A stretch of DNA of 64,000 bases from Tissierellia bacterium (lineage in GTDB: Bacteria; Bacillota; Clostridia; Tissierellales; Tepidimicrobiaceae). The DNA is taken from the NCBI GenBank assembly GCA_012735215.1, contig JAAYHX010000020.1, forward strand, positions 62,001 through 126,000, given 5' to 3'. Positions 25,783 through 34,129 of this stretch are shown piece by piece (position 1 is the stretch's first letter; every line of letters starts with the position of its first letter). The notes under the pieces were generated by a model, which made no database searches, was not told where the DNA came from, and worked only from the letters and a program-made list of their open reading frames with translations. The position numbers and the translations under genes are program-made.

Positions 25783-28700
25783 ATGGCAAGGATTATGAAG
25801 ACTATGGATGGAAACGAAGCGGCTGCCTACATATCCTACGCATTTACAGAAGTGGCAGCCATATATCCCATAACTCCTTCTTCTCCCATGGCAGAGCTGG
25901 TGGATGCTTGGTCAAGTCAAGGGAGGAAGAATCTATTTGGTCAAGAAGTAAAGGTTATAGAAATGCAGTCAGAAGCAGGGGCTAGTGGTGCTGTACATGG
26001 ATCCCTGCAAGGAGGAGCCCTTACTACTACATATACTGCTTCCCAAGGACTTTTGCTTATGATACCAAATATGTATAAGATAGCAGGAGAATTGCTTCCA
26101 GGAGTATTCCATGTGGCAGCCAGAGCCATAGCTGCCCATGCTCTAAGCATTTTTGGAGATCATCAAGATGTGATGGCTACAAGGCAAACTGGATTTGCCA
26201 TGCTTTGCTCCAACAGCGTACAGGAAGTTATGGATTTGGCAGGGGTTGCCCATTTGGCTGCTATAAAGGGAAGAGTGCCCTTTTTACATTTTTTCGATGG
26301 TTTTAGAACTAGCCATGAGGTTCAGAAGGTTGAAGTGATAGAATATGATGATTTAAAGCAGTTACTTGATATGAAGGCAGTAGATGAGTTTAGAAACAGA
26401 TCCTTAAATCCAGAGAGGCCAGTACTTAGGGGCACTGCTCAAAACCCAGATATCTATTTTCAACAGAGAGAGGCTGCTAACCCTTTCTTTGAGAGGATAC
26501 CAGAAATTGTAGAGAACTATATGAAGGAAATAAACAAAATTACAGGGGGAGATTATAAGCTATTTAATTACTATGGAGATCCAGAAGCTGATAGGATAAT
26601 AGTAGCTATGGGTTCTGTATGTGAGACTACGGAAGAGGTTATAGACTATTTAAGAGCTAGGGGAGAGAAAGTAGGGCTTATCAAGGTGCATCTATATAGA
26701 CCCTTTTCAGCAAAACACTTCTTCCAGGTGCTACCAAGGACAGTGAAGAAGATTGCAGTGCTAGATATGACTAAGGAGCCAGGCTCCCTTGGGGAACCCC
26801 TATATTTGGATGTAAAATCACTGTTTTACAATTCGGATCTAAAGCCTATAATTGTAGGAGGAAGGTATGGACTGGGGCAGAAGGATACTACTCCAGCCCA
26901 GATAATGGCTGTATATGAGAGTTTAAAGAAGTCCAATCCAAAGGATAGGTTTACTATAGGCATAGTAGATGATATAAGTTATACATCCCTTGCCATTAAA
27001 GAAGAGGTGGATACTTCACCATCGGGTAATATAAGTTGTAAGTTTTGGGGGTTGGGCTCTGACGGTACAGTAGGAGCCAACAAGATGGCTATTAAGATAA
27101 TAGGTGACAATACTGATTTGTATGCTCAAGGATACTTTGAATACGATAGTAAGAAGTCAGGGGGAACTACCATATCCCACCTAAGGTTCGGAAAGGCTCC
27201 TATTAAGTCTGAATATCTAGTCTATGATGCAGATTTTATCTCCTGTAATAATAAGTCCTATATATATCACTATGATGTACTAAAAGGATTAAAGGATGGA
27301 GGAATCTTTGTATTAAACTGTCCCTGGACTCTTGATGAACTGGATGACTACCTGCCAAACCAGGTGAAAAAGTTTATAAAGGAGCACAAGATCAATTTCT
27401 ATATAATAGATGCGGAAAAAATAGCCCAGGAAATAGGTCTTGGAAGAAGGATAAACATGATCATGCAAGCAGCCTTCTTTAAATTAGCAAAGGTGTTACC
27501 AGTAGATGAAGCTGTAAAATACTTGAAGGAATTTGTAATAAAGACCTACGGCAGAAAGGGAGAAAAAATAGTACAGTTAAATCATGCTGCTATTGATAAG
27601 GGAATAGAAGGTCTAGTAAAAGTGGATGTCCCTGATTATTGGGCGGATGTAGAAGAAGCAGATGAAGGGGAGATAAAGGATGAGCCTGAATTCATAAAGA
27701 AAATTCAAAGACCTATGGCAAGACACGATGGAGATGATCTACCAACCTCAGCTTTTATAGGTATGGAGGATGGAACATTTCCACTGGGAACTAGTGCCTA
27801 TGAGAAAAGGGGAATTGCTCTTATGATTCCCCAGTGGCAAACAGAAAATTGTATCCAGTGTAACCAATGTTCTTTTGTATGTCCCCATGCTGTAATCAGA
27901 CCATTTCTATTAAACGAAGAGGAGAAGAAAAAGGCACCTGAAACTCTAGAAACTAAGAAGGCAGTAGGAAAAGGATTGGAGGGACTTAACTACAGGATTC
28001 AGGTAAGTCCCCTAGACTGTACTGGGTGTGGAAACTGTGCTGATGTGTGTCCTGCTCCAGAAAAGGCTTTGGTAATGGTTGATGCAGATAAGGAAATAGA
28101 AAGACAGAAGGACAACTGGGAGTATGTGGCTAATAATGTTAAGTATAAGGATCATCTGATGAGCAAGGAAACAGTCAAGGGAAGCCAGTTTGCAAAACCA
28201 TTACTGGAATTTCATGGAGCTTGTGCAGGTTGCGGTGAATCTGCTTATCTAATACTAGCTACCCAGCTATTTGGTGACAGGATGATGATAGCCAATGCCA
28301 CTGGATGTTCTTCCATATGGGGGGCTAGTGCTCCAAGTATACCCTATACTGTAACTCATGATGGAAAGGGGCCTAGCTGGGGCAACTCCTTATTTGAGGA
28401 CAATGCTGAATATGGACTTGGAATGCATTTGGCTGTAAAACAGATTAGAGATAAAATAAAGGATCTTATGGAAGAAGGAATAAAGGAGAACATAAGTGAT
28501 GAATTAACTGGTCTTTTTAAAGAGTGGATAGAAAATATAGACCAAGGTGAAAAGTCCAAAGATATATCTAAAAGGATTTTAAGTATTATTGAAGACGATA
28601 GATATAAAGATAACCATATAGTTCAGGAGATACTTAAGAGGAAGGATTTTCTAGTTAAAAAGAGCATTTGGATAGTTGGGGGAGACGGCTGGGCTTATGA

Positions 28701-29307
28701 CATAGGCTTTTCAGGCTTAGACCAGGTAATATCTACTGGGGAAGATGTAAATATACTGGTATTTGATACAGAAGTCTATTCAAATACGGGAGGCCAGTCT
28801 TCTAAAGCTACCCCTACTGGAGCTGCAGCTAAATTTGCATATTCAGGAAAGAAGACAAGGAAAAAGGATTTAGGGCTAATGGCCATGACCTATGGCAATG
28901 TATATGTGGCCCAAATAGCCTTAGGTGCAAACATGAACCATACATTGAAGGTGCTATTAGAGGCAGAATCATATAAAGGTCCATCTCTAATAATTGCTTA
29001 TGCTCCCTGTGTAAACCATGGTATTAAGCTAGGAATGGGCAAGTCTGTTGCTCAGGAAAAAGAGGCAGTTGAATCTGGCTATTGGCAACTATATAAATAT
29101 GATCCAAGAAGGAAGGATGAAGGCAAGAATCCATTTGTTTTGGATTCAAAAGAGCCTGAAAAGTCCTATAGGGAATTCATAATGGGAGAGGTAAGATACT
29201 CTCAAAACATGGGTACATTTCCAGAACTGGCAGAGGAGCTATATAGGAAATCAGAACAGGATGCAAAAGAAAGATATGAACTATATAAGAAGCTTTCCCA
29301 ATTATAA
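25783..29307 (+). CDS. nifJ: Pyruvate:ferredoxin (flavodoxin) oxidoreductase, single-chain
   Basis: Oxidises pyruvate with CoA to acetyl-CoA and CO2, reducing ferredoxin; the central fermentative step. 1174 residues, all domains fused: alpha-like domain (MKTMDGNEAAAYISYAFTEV), gamma domain (LGSDGTVGANKMAIKII), ferredoxin domain with two 4Fe-4S sites (CIQCNQCSFVCPHA and CTGCGNCADVCPAP), then the TPP-binding domain with CAGCGE, GGDGWAYDIGFSG and a distal Cys near PCVNHG. GGAGGT abuts an upstream in-frame ATG (25777), so ATG 25783 is preferred. Monocistronic, strong terminator. Confidence 0.97.
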   Translation: MARIMKTMDGNEAAAYISYAFTEVAAIYPITPSSPMAELVDAWSSQGRKNLFGQEVKVIEMQSEAGASGAVHGSLQGGALTTTYTASQGLLLMIPNMYKIAGELLPGVFHVAARAIAAHALSIFGDHQDVMATRQTGFAMLCSNSVQEVMDLAGVAHLAAIKGRVPFLHFFDGFRTSHEVQKVEVIEYDDLKQLLDMKAVDEFRNRSLNPERPVLRGTAQNPDIYFQQREAANPFFERIPEIVENYMKEINKITGGDYKLFNYYGDPEADRIIVAMGSVCETTEEVIDYLRARGEKVGLIKVHLYRPFSAKHFFQVLPRTVKKIAVLDMTKEPGSLGEPLYLDVKSLFYNSDLKPIIVGGRYGLGQKDTTPAQIMAVYESLKKSNPKDRFTIGIVDDISYTSLAIKEEVDTSPSGNISCKFWGLGSDGTVGANKMAIKIIGDNTDLYAQGYFEYDSKKSGGTTISHLRFGKAPIKSEYLVYDADFISCNNKSYIYHYDVLKGLKDGGIFVLNCPWTLDELDDYLPNQVKKFIKEHKINFYIIDAEKIAQEIGLGRRINMIMQAAFFKLAKVLPVDEAVKYLKEFVIKTYGRKGEKIVQLNHAAIDKGIEGLVKVDVPDYWADVEEADEGEIKDEPEFIKKIQRPMARHDGDDLPTSAFIGMEDGTFPLGTSAYEKRGIALMIPQWQTENCIQCNQCSFVCPHAVIRPFLLNEEEKKKAPETLETKKAVGKGLEGLNYRIQVSPLDCTGCGNCADVCPAPEKALVMVDADKEIERQKDNWEYVANNVKYKDHLMSKETVKGSQFAKPLLEFHGACAGCGESAYLILATQLFGDRMMIANATGCSSIWGASAPSIPYTVTHDGKGPSWGNSLFEDNAEYGLGMHLAVKQIRDKIKDLMEEGIKENISDELTGLFKEWIENIDQGEKSKDISKRILSIIEDDRYKDNHIVQEILKRKDFLVKKSIWIVGGDGWAYDIGFSGLDQVISTGEDVNILVFDTEVYSNTGGQSSKATPTGAAAKFAYSGKKTRKKDLGLMAMTYGNVYVAQIALGANMNHTLKVLLEAESYKGPSLIIAYAPCVNHGIKLGMGKSVAQEKEAVESGYWQLYKYDPRRKDEGKNPFVLDSKEPEKSYREFIMGEVRYSQNMGTFPELAEELYRKSEQDAKERYELYKKLSQL

Positions 29308-29310
29308 TAA

Positions 29311-29351
29311 AAGAGCAGAAAATTTCATTAGAGATTTTCTGCTCTTATTTT
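29311..29351. terminator. Bidirectional terminator after nifJ
   Basis: AAGAGCAGAAAAT / ATTTTCTGCTCTT, 9-base loop, T-rich tail; lies between nifJ (+) and the DUF3787 gene (-). Confidence 0.9.
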
Positions 29352-29537
29352 TTATTTTTGATTTTCCTCAACCCATTCCTTGGCTCTAACAACACCTTCT
29401 AATGTGGGGATTGGGACCCTTGATTCAGCTTGTAGTTTTTTAATGTCGTAATAGGCTGCATACCTATTTTCTTCAATGGGAATGGACATCTTATTTTGTT
29501 TGTACTTGTTATCTACTTTGTTCTTATATCTGGACAC
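29352..29537 (-). CDS. Small protein, DUF3787-like
   Basis: 61 residues, Lys/Asn-rich N-terminus followed by IPIEENRYAAYYDIKKLQ and a C-terminal ESRVPIPTLEGVVRAKEWVEENQK-type end, here split by the window of conservation into a Pro motif and an ...AKEWVEENQK tail. This resembles DUF3787, a clostridial small-protein family of unknown role. RBS AGGAGG 5-6 bases before ATG supports it being real. Confidence 0.65.
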   Translation of the reverse strand: MSRYKNKVDNKYKQNKMSIPIEENRYAAYYDIKKLQAESRVPIPTLEGVVRAKEWVEENQK

Positions 29538-29666
29538 TACATATCCTCCTAATAAGGCTAATCTTGTTTTATCTTTGGAGTATATTAATATTATTTACGT
29601 TTTAATTTAAATTATGTTATATTAAAATGGTAATACTTATTTACAAGTGCAATAGGAGATGATTTC

Positions 29667-30257
29667 ATGGTTAAGGACAGGTTAAATAAAGATATCCAAT
29701 TTATTCTTGAGTTAGATAAGATGAAGTCTATTTTGAGACAGACCAGTTTAATTGATGGGTCGAGAAATGAAAATGATGCAGAACATTCTTGGCATATTGC
29801 AGTTATGGCAATGGTTCTTTCAGAGTATGCAAATAAGGAAATAGATATATGTAAGGCTATCAAGATGCTGCTTGTTCACGATATAATTGAGATTTACGCT
29901 GGAGACACCTTCTGCTATGATACGGAGGCTAATAAGAGCAAAAAAGAAAGAGAACTGGAGGCAGCAGATAGGATTTTTGGCATATTAGACCAAGATAAGG
30001 GCAGAAAAATAAGAGAACTATGGGAAGAGTTTGAGGAGATGAAGACAGATGAAGCAATTTTTGCAGCAGCCATGGACAGGATGCAGCCGCTTTTCAGCAA
30101 CTACTATTCTGGTGGAGGCACATGGAAAAAGTACAATGTTAAAAGGGAACAAGTTTACAAGAGGATGGAGCCTATAAAATATGCCTCAAAACAGCTGTGG
30201 GAATTTACTGTGAGTATGATAGAAGATGCTATTGAGAAAGGATACATATCTGATTAA
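29667..30257 (+). CDS. HD domain hydrolase (YfbR / HDDC2-like)
   Basis: 196 residues. HD-superfamily metal motifs in order: NDAEHSWHIAVMAMV (first His pair), LLVHDIIEIYAGD (HD doublet plus the ExxxGD typical of 5'-nucleotidase-like HD proteins) and AAMDRMQP (last Asp). Relatives dephosphorylate deoxynucleoside monophosphates. Acts in the cytosol; probably nucleotide salvage. Monocistronic, divergent from the DUF3787 gene. Confidence 0.88.
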   Translation: MVKDRLNKDIQFILELDKMKSILRQTSLIDGSRNENDAEHSWHIAVMAMVLSEYANKEIDICKAIKMLLVHDIIEIYAGDTFCYDTEANKSKKERELEAADRIFGILDQDKGRKIRELWEEFEEMKTDEAIFAAAMDRMQPLFSNYYSGGGTWKKYNVKREQVYKRMEPIKYASKQLWEFTVSMIEDAIEKGYISD

Positions 30258-30284
30258 AAAAAGCGGTCTTTGACCGCTTTTTTT
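30256..30284. terminator. Bidirectional terminator between the HD gene and metQ
   Basis: A7-GCGGTC-TTT-GACCGC-T7, symmetrical, serving both convergent transcripts. Confidence 0.95.
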
Positions 30285-30286
30285 AA

Positions 30287-31111
30287 TTAGAATGCAGGAA
30301 TTACTCCACCTTCATAGTTTTCTTCTATAAACTGTTTTACTTCATCGCTCTGTAGTGCTTTCATTAGCTTTTTGAACTTCTCTTCATCTTTTTCTTCTGA
30401 CCTTACAGCTACTATATTGGCATAAGGAGAATCCTTATCTTCTAAAAGGATTGCATCTTTAGTTGGAATAAGCCCTGCTTCTAAAGCAAAGTTTCCATTT
30501 ATTACAGCTCCATCTAAGTCATTTAAAACTCTTGGAAGTTGAGCTGCTTCTAGGGGAGTAAATTTCAAATTCTTTGGATTATCAACTATATCCTTTTCTG
30601 TAGCTAATATTCCTGCATCATCATCTAGTTTAATAAGACCTGCCTTTTCAAGAAGTAATAGTGCTCTACCGCCATTAGTTGCATCATTTGGAATAGCTAT
30701 TTCAGCCCCATCTTCTATTTCATCTATGGATTTATACTTAGTGGAATATAGTCCCATAGGTTCTAAATGGACTGCACCAATTGATATAAGATCTAGATTG
30801 TTTTCCTCTATGAAATCCTTTAAGTAAGGTTCATGTTGGAAGAAGTTAGCATCCAAGTCTCCATCAGCTAATGCACGGTTAGGAGTTACATAGTCTGTGA
30901 ATTCAACTATTTCAATTTGGATACCTTCTTTTTCTAAATCATCCTTAATCAACTCTACAATCTTTCCATGAGGTTCAGGAGATACGCCTATTGTAATTAC
31001 TTCAGCTGCATCCTCATTGCTTGCCTCATCCTGACTACCTTCTTTAGAACATCCTACAACTGCAAAAGCTAATAAAACTACTAATAAAAGTGAAATTAAT
31101 TTTTTCATCAT
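30287..31111 (-). CDS. metQ: Methionine ABC transporter substrate-binding lipoprotein
   Basis: 274 residues. Signal peptide with lipobox VVGC; NlpA/MetQ signature ITIGVSPEPHGKIVELI, FFQHEPYLKDFIEENN, and IPNDATNGGRALLLLEKAG. Binds methionine outside the membrane and hands it to MetI. Third gene of metN-metI-metQ, transcribed leftwards from the SAM riboswitch; RBS AGGAGG precedes ATG-ATG. Confidence 0.95.
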   Translation of the reverse strand: MMKKLISLLLVVLLAFAVVGCSKEGSQDEASNEDAAEVITIGVSPEPHGKIVELIKDDLEKEGIQIEIVEFTDYVTPNRALADGDLDANFFQHEPYLKDFIEENNLDLISIGAVHLEPMGLYSTKYKSIDEIEDGAEIAIPNDATNGGRALLLLEKAGLIKLDDDAGILATEKDIVDNPKNLKFTPLEAAQLPRVLNDLDGAVINGNFALEAGLIPTKDAILLEDKDSPYANIVAVRSEEKDEEKFKKLMKALQSDEVKQFIEENYEGGVIPAF

Positions 31112-31120
31112 TATTCCTCC

Positions 31121-31762
31121 TTATTTTTTATTGATTTTGCTTGATAGTTTATTACCAATATACTGAATCCCTTGCACTATGACTATTATGACTATTACTG
31201 CCACAACCATTACATCAGTTTGAAATCTATAGAGTCCATACCTGATGGCTACATCTCCTAATCCGCCACCACCAATAGCACCAGCCATTGCTGTATAACC
31301 AATTATGTTGATGATAGTTGTGGTAATACCCAAAATCAGTGAAGGCATGGATTCAGGTATAAGCACTTTAAATACTATTTCACCAGCACTTGCACCCATA
31401 GCAAGGCTAGATTCAATTATTCCCCTATCCACTTCCTTTAAGGAACTTTCAATTATCCTTGCCACAAAGGGTGCAGCTGCTATGGATAATGGTACAACTG
31501 TTGCTGTTGTGCCTATGGTTTTCCCTACTATTATCCTTGACAAGGGGAATAAGAGGATCATAAGTATTATAAAGGGGAAAGATCTTAGTATGTTTATTAC
31601 TCCGTTTAAAATCCTGTTAAGCTGCTTCTTTTCCCAAATACTGCCTTTTTCTGTTATTACTAACAAGATTCCCAAAGGGAAGCCTAGTATTAAGGAAAAG
31701 ATAGTGGACAAGAATACCATGTGTAAGGTTTCAATTAATGCTGGAACAATTAAATCAGCCAT
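31121..31762 (-). CDS. metI: Methionine ABC transporter permease
   Basis: 213 residues, five helices, with the binding-protein-dependent transport EAA-type loop ESSLAMGASAGEIVFKVLIPESMP and the MetI segment GYTAMAGAIGGGGLGDVAIRYG. Starts one base after the metN stop, so translation is coupled. Middle gene of metNIQ. Confidence 0.95.
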   Translation of the reverse strand: MADLIVPALIETLHMVFLSTIFSLILGFPLGILLVITEKGSIWEKKQLNRILNGVINILRSFPFIILMILLFPLSRIIVGKTIGTTATVVPLSIAAAPFVARIIESSLKEVDRGIIESSLAMGASAGEIVFKVLIPESMPSLILGITTTIINIIGYTAMAGAIGGGGLGDVAIRYGLYRFQTDVMVVAVIVIIVIVQGIQYIGNKLSSKINKK

Positions 31763-32773
31763 CTACATCACCTCCACATCTACATCATTAGATTCTAAAT
31801 ATCTGATTGCTTTGGAGATTTCGTCATCATCCCCCTGAAGTTCAAGGATTAGATGACCAATATTCTTACTCAATATTCTATTTATATCTCCTGCTAGTAT
31901 ATTGGCTTGTACATCGTATTCTTTTATCATATTGGATACTACAGGCTCCTTGGCGTTACCCTTTGAGTATCCAAGTCTTACAATAGTTCCCCTAAATTCA
32001 TTTTTATTTGGCTTTATGACTTCTTCTGTAATATCAGATTTTAGCTTAATTATGAACTCCATGGCAGTTTTAGTTTTTGGATTTTTAAAAAGCTGCTCCA
32101 CTGTGTTTATCTCAATAATAGATCCATCCTCAATGATGGCTACTCTATCACAAACTTCCTTAATTACTTCCATCTGATGGGTAATAAGCACAATTGTAAG
32201 TCCAAATTCATATCTTATCCTCCTAAGCAGATCCAAAATGGATTTTGTAGTTTTAGGATCTAGTGCAGAGGTTCCCTCATCACTGAGAAGTATCTTGGGG
32301 TTATTGGCTAAAGCTCTAGCAATTGCTACTCTTTGTTTTTGTCCGCCACTAAGTTGTGAAGGATAGGCATCTATCTTATCTTCAAGCCCAACATAATCAA
32401 GGAGAACCTTAATCCTTTCCTCAATTTCGTTTTTATTAAAGCCTTCCAGTTCCAGTGGAAAAGCAATATTTTTATAAACAGTCTTTTGAGAGAATAGGTT
32501 GAAATGTTGGAAGATCATGCCTATATTTTTTCTAAGCTTTCTCAAGTCCTTCTTTTTTAAGCTGGTAACATCATTGCCATCAATAAAAATCTTTCCTTCT
32601 GTAGGCTCTTCCAATCTATTTATACAGCGGATCAGGGTAGATTTACCAGCTCCGCTTAATCCTATAATTCCAAATATCTCACCTTTTTTGATTTCAAGGT
32701 TTATGTTTTTTAGTGCTTTTATAGTATTAGTTCCATCATCATAGATCTTTGATAGATTCTCAATCTTAATCAT
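31763..32773 (-). CDS. metN: Methionine ABC transporter ATP-binding protein with NIL domain
   Basis: 336 residues. Walker A GLSGAGKST, signature LSGGQKQRVAIARAL, Walker B ILLSDEGTSALDP (Ser in place of the usual hydrophobic/Asp position, as in MetN). C-terminal NIL domain (about 262-336), which senses methionine and inhibits transport. First gene after the SAM-I riboswitch. RBS AAGGGGG. Confidence 0.96.
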   Translation of the reverse strand: MIKIENLSKIYDDGTNTIKALKNINLEIKKGEIFGIIGLSGAGKSTLIRCINRLEEPTEGKIFIDGNDVTSLKKKDLRKLRKNIGMIFQHFNLFSQKTVYKNIAFPLELEGFNKNEIEERIKVLLDYVGLEDKIDAYPSQLSGGQKQRVAIARALANNPKILLSDEGTSALDPKTTKSILDLLRRIRYEFGLTIVLITHQMEVIKEVCDRVAIIEDGSIIEINTVEQLFKNPKTKTAMEFIIKLKSDITEEVIKPNKNEFRGTIVRLGYSKGNAKEPVVSNMIKEYDVQANILAGDINRILSKNIGHLILELQGDDDEISKAIRYLESNDVDVEVM

Positions 32774-32802
32774 CGAATGTTACCCCCTTGAAAATACGAA
32801 AT

Positions 32803-32856
32803 AAAAAACCTCTTAAGAAAGAGGTTTAAATAAAAAAACCTCTTAAGAAAGAGGTT
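32803..32856 (-). terminator. Tandem duplicated terminators of the SAM riboswitch
   Basis: Two copies, 30 bases apart, of the same hairpin: on the minus strand AAACCTCTT-TCTT-AAGAGGTTT followed by a T-run. The copy next to the aptamer (32833-32856) is the expression-platform terminator; the second (32803-32826) is a near-identical duplicate, so two terminators stand before metN. Confidence 0.85.
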
Positions 32857-32868
32857 TGTGTTCTCTTT

Positions 32869-32971
32869 CTTATCTTTCGGCTAATATAGCCGCTGGAATT
32901 AGCACCTTGTGCTATTCATTGCACAGGTTGCCGGGTTTCATAGGGCCAGTCCCTCCACCACTCTTGATAAG
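32869..32971 (-). ncRNA. SAM-I (S-box) riboswitch upstream of metNIQ
   Basis: Read on the minus strand, the region carries the S-box core: CTTATCAAGAG (P1 5' side), GGAGGGACTGGCCC, GAAACCCGGCAACC, GGTGCTAATTCC, then GAAAGATAAG (P1 3' side). S-adenosylmethionine binding stabilises the aptamer and lets the downstream terminator form, shutting off metNIQ. Confidence 0.96.
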
Positions 32972-33002
32972 ATTTGATTATTCAATTTGACTATTAGGGT
33001 AT

Positions 33003-33031
33003 ATGTTAACATCAATATAATTTTTTGTCAA
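33003..33031 (-). promoter_or_regulatory. Promoter of the S-box-metNIQ transcript
   Basis: Minus strand TTGACA (33031-33026), 17-base spacer, TAACAT (33008-33003), placing the transcription start about 25-30 bases before the aptamer. Confidence 0.65.
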
Positions 33032-33068
33032 CATATTTTCTAAAAGTTTTTATTATAGCTTATAGTTT

Positions 33069-33332
33069 TTATTTTAGTTTATTTTCAATCATGCTTTGGA
33101 CTTCTTGAGGAGTTCTACCTTTTGCTTCAATAATTGGCACGGGTGGATTATTAAAATGGGCTTCTCTTTCACTTAGAGTATCTAATCCTGATACGATAAT
33201 AGCCTTGTATTCATCAGTGCTTATATTCTTTAAATTTACATTTCTGTTTAAAGTATATACATCATATCCTACGCTCTTTAAATAATCAATAAAAGGAGTT
33301 AGGGTATTTTCTACCACTATTTTCTTGTTCAT
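33069..33332 (-). CDS. YkuS family (UPF0180-like) protein
   Basis: 87 residues beginning MNKKIVVENTLTPFIDYLKS, with a central VSGLDTLSEREA and C-terminal PVIEAKGRTPQEV. This order is that of YkuS/UPF0180 proteins, small proteins of unknown function in spore-formers. RBS GGAGGTG before ATG. Divergent from the CotF-like genes. Confidence 0.85.
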   Translation of the reverse strand: MNKKIVVENTLTPFIDYLKSVGYDVYTLNRNVNLKNISTDEYKAIIVSGLDTLSEREAHFNNPPVPIIEAKGRTPQEVQSMIENKLK

Positions 33333-33467
33333 TTTATCACCTCCGTAAAGTTATTATTTCCGACAAGGATATATAATATTTATGAGTTTTTTTCCATGCA
33401 TAAATAGATAAGACTAACACAAAATATTTATGTAAGCTTCAAATATATCAATGAAAGGAGTAATTAT

Positions 33468-33677
33468 ATGGTACTAAAGAATACAGTAAATCTTGGAAAT
33501 ATAAATCAAATGGAATTAAGCCATCTAAAGGAAATTGCTAGTCTTCATCAAAATATGGCTGCTAAATATGATTTCTATGCAAACCAGTGTCAAGATCCAC
33601 AAATCAAACAGTTGTTCAAACAGTCAGCCCAGGATGCAAAAACTACGGCAATGAACCTAATTAATTCATTAAAATAG
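33468..33677 (+). CDS. Small CotF-like spore coat protein
   Basis: 69 residues, all-helical, with ELSHLKEIASLHQNMAAKYDFYANQCQDP, here named only by its start ELSHLKEIA and the YDFYANQC segment; similar small proteins pair with CotF-domain (ferritin-like, PF07875) proteins in clostridia. Followed 12 bases later by a second CotF-like gene; they share a terminator. Probably a component or precursor of the spore coat. RBS AAAGGAG. Confidence 0.75.
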   Translation: MVLKNTVNLGNINQMELSHLKEIASLHQNMAAKYDFYANQCQDPQIKQLFKQSAQDAKTTAMNLINSLK

Positions 33678-33689
33678 GAGGGAAAATAT

Positions 33690-33956
33690 ATGTTACAAGA
33701 GAAAGATATGGTAAATGATGCTATTAGTATGACAAAAGCTAGTATTAATTGTTATAATGCTGCTATTGTAGAGTGTGCTAATCAACAGCTGAGGGGAACT
33801 TTACAACAGTTGAGAAATGAAGCAGAGCAGTTCCAATATCAATTGTTCCAAATTGCTGAACAAAAAGGATATTATAATCCTGCACCAACAGCCAAGGCAG
33901 ATGATATTCAACAAGTAAAAAGTGGACTAAGTGGTGGGCAAATGACTATGAAATAA
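33690..33956 (+). CDS. CotF family spore coat protein
   Basis: 88 residues with the CotF pattern MVNDAISMTKASINCYNAAI, helix QLRGTLQQLRNEAEQFQYQL and the AEQKGYYNPAPTA motif near the C-terminus. Ferritin-like helical coat protein made in the mother cell. Second gene of a two-gene operon; RBS GGAGGG. Confidence 0.88.
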   Translation: MLQEKDMVNDAISMTKASINCYNAAIVECANQQLRGTLQQLRNEAEQFQYQLFQIAEQKGYYNPAPTAKADDIQQVKSGLSGGQMTMK

Positions 33957-33964
33957 TATAGAAT

Positions 33965-34009
33965 AAGCAGTCTAGGCAAGGGGATTCTTGTCAAGACTGC
34001 TTTTATTTT
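33965..34009 (+). terminator. Rho-independent terminator after the CotF genes
   Basis: AAGCAGTCT...AGACTGCTT stem with an inner CAAG/CTTG pairing and a T-rich tail; separates the coat genes from the CRISPR island. Confidence 0.85.
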
Positions 34010-34129
34010 AGATAAGAAAGGTATATGGTTATTTTGTCTAATCCATTAGGGAATATGACAATAGAGGTTTTGACAATAGAGGGAGAATATAGTAATATCA
34101 ATTTAACATTTCAAGTTGGAGGTGCTGAT

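Noticed and set aside
31305-31838. 177-codon open frame on the plus strand
   Set aside because: Antisense to metI and metN, both of which have clear motifs.
34025-34129. N-terminal extension of the first CARF-HEPN protein
   Set aside because: A GTG with GGAGGT 6 bases upstream at 34130 gives the normal family start; the 35 extra residues resemble nothing in the family.
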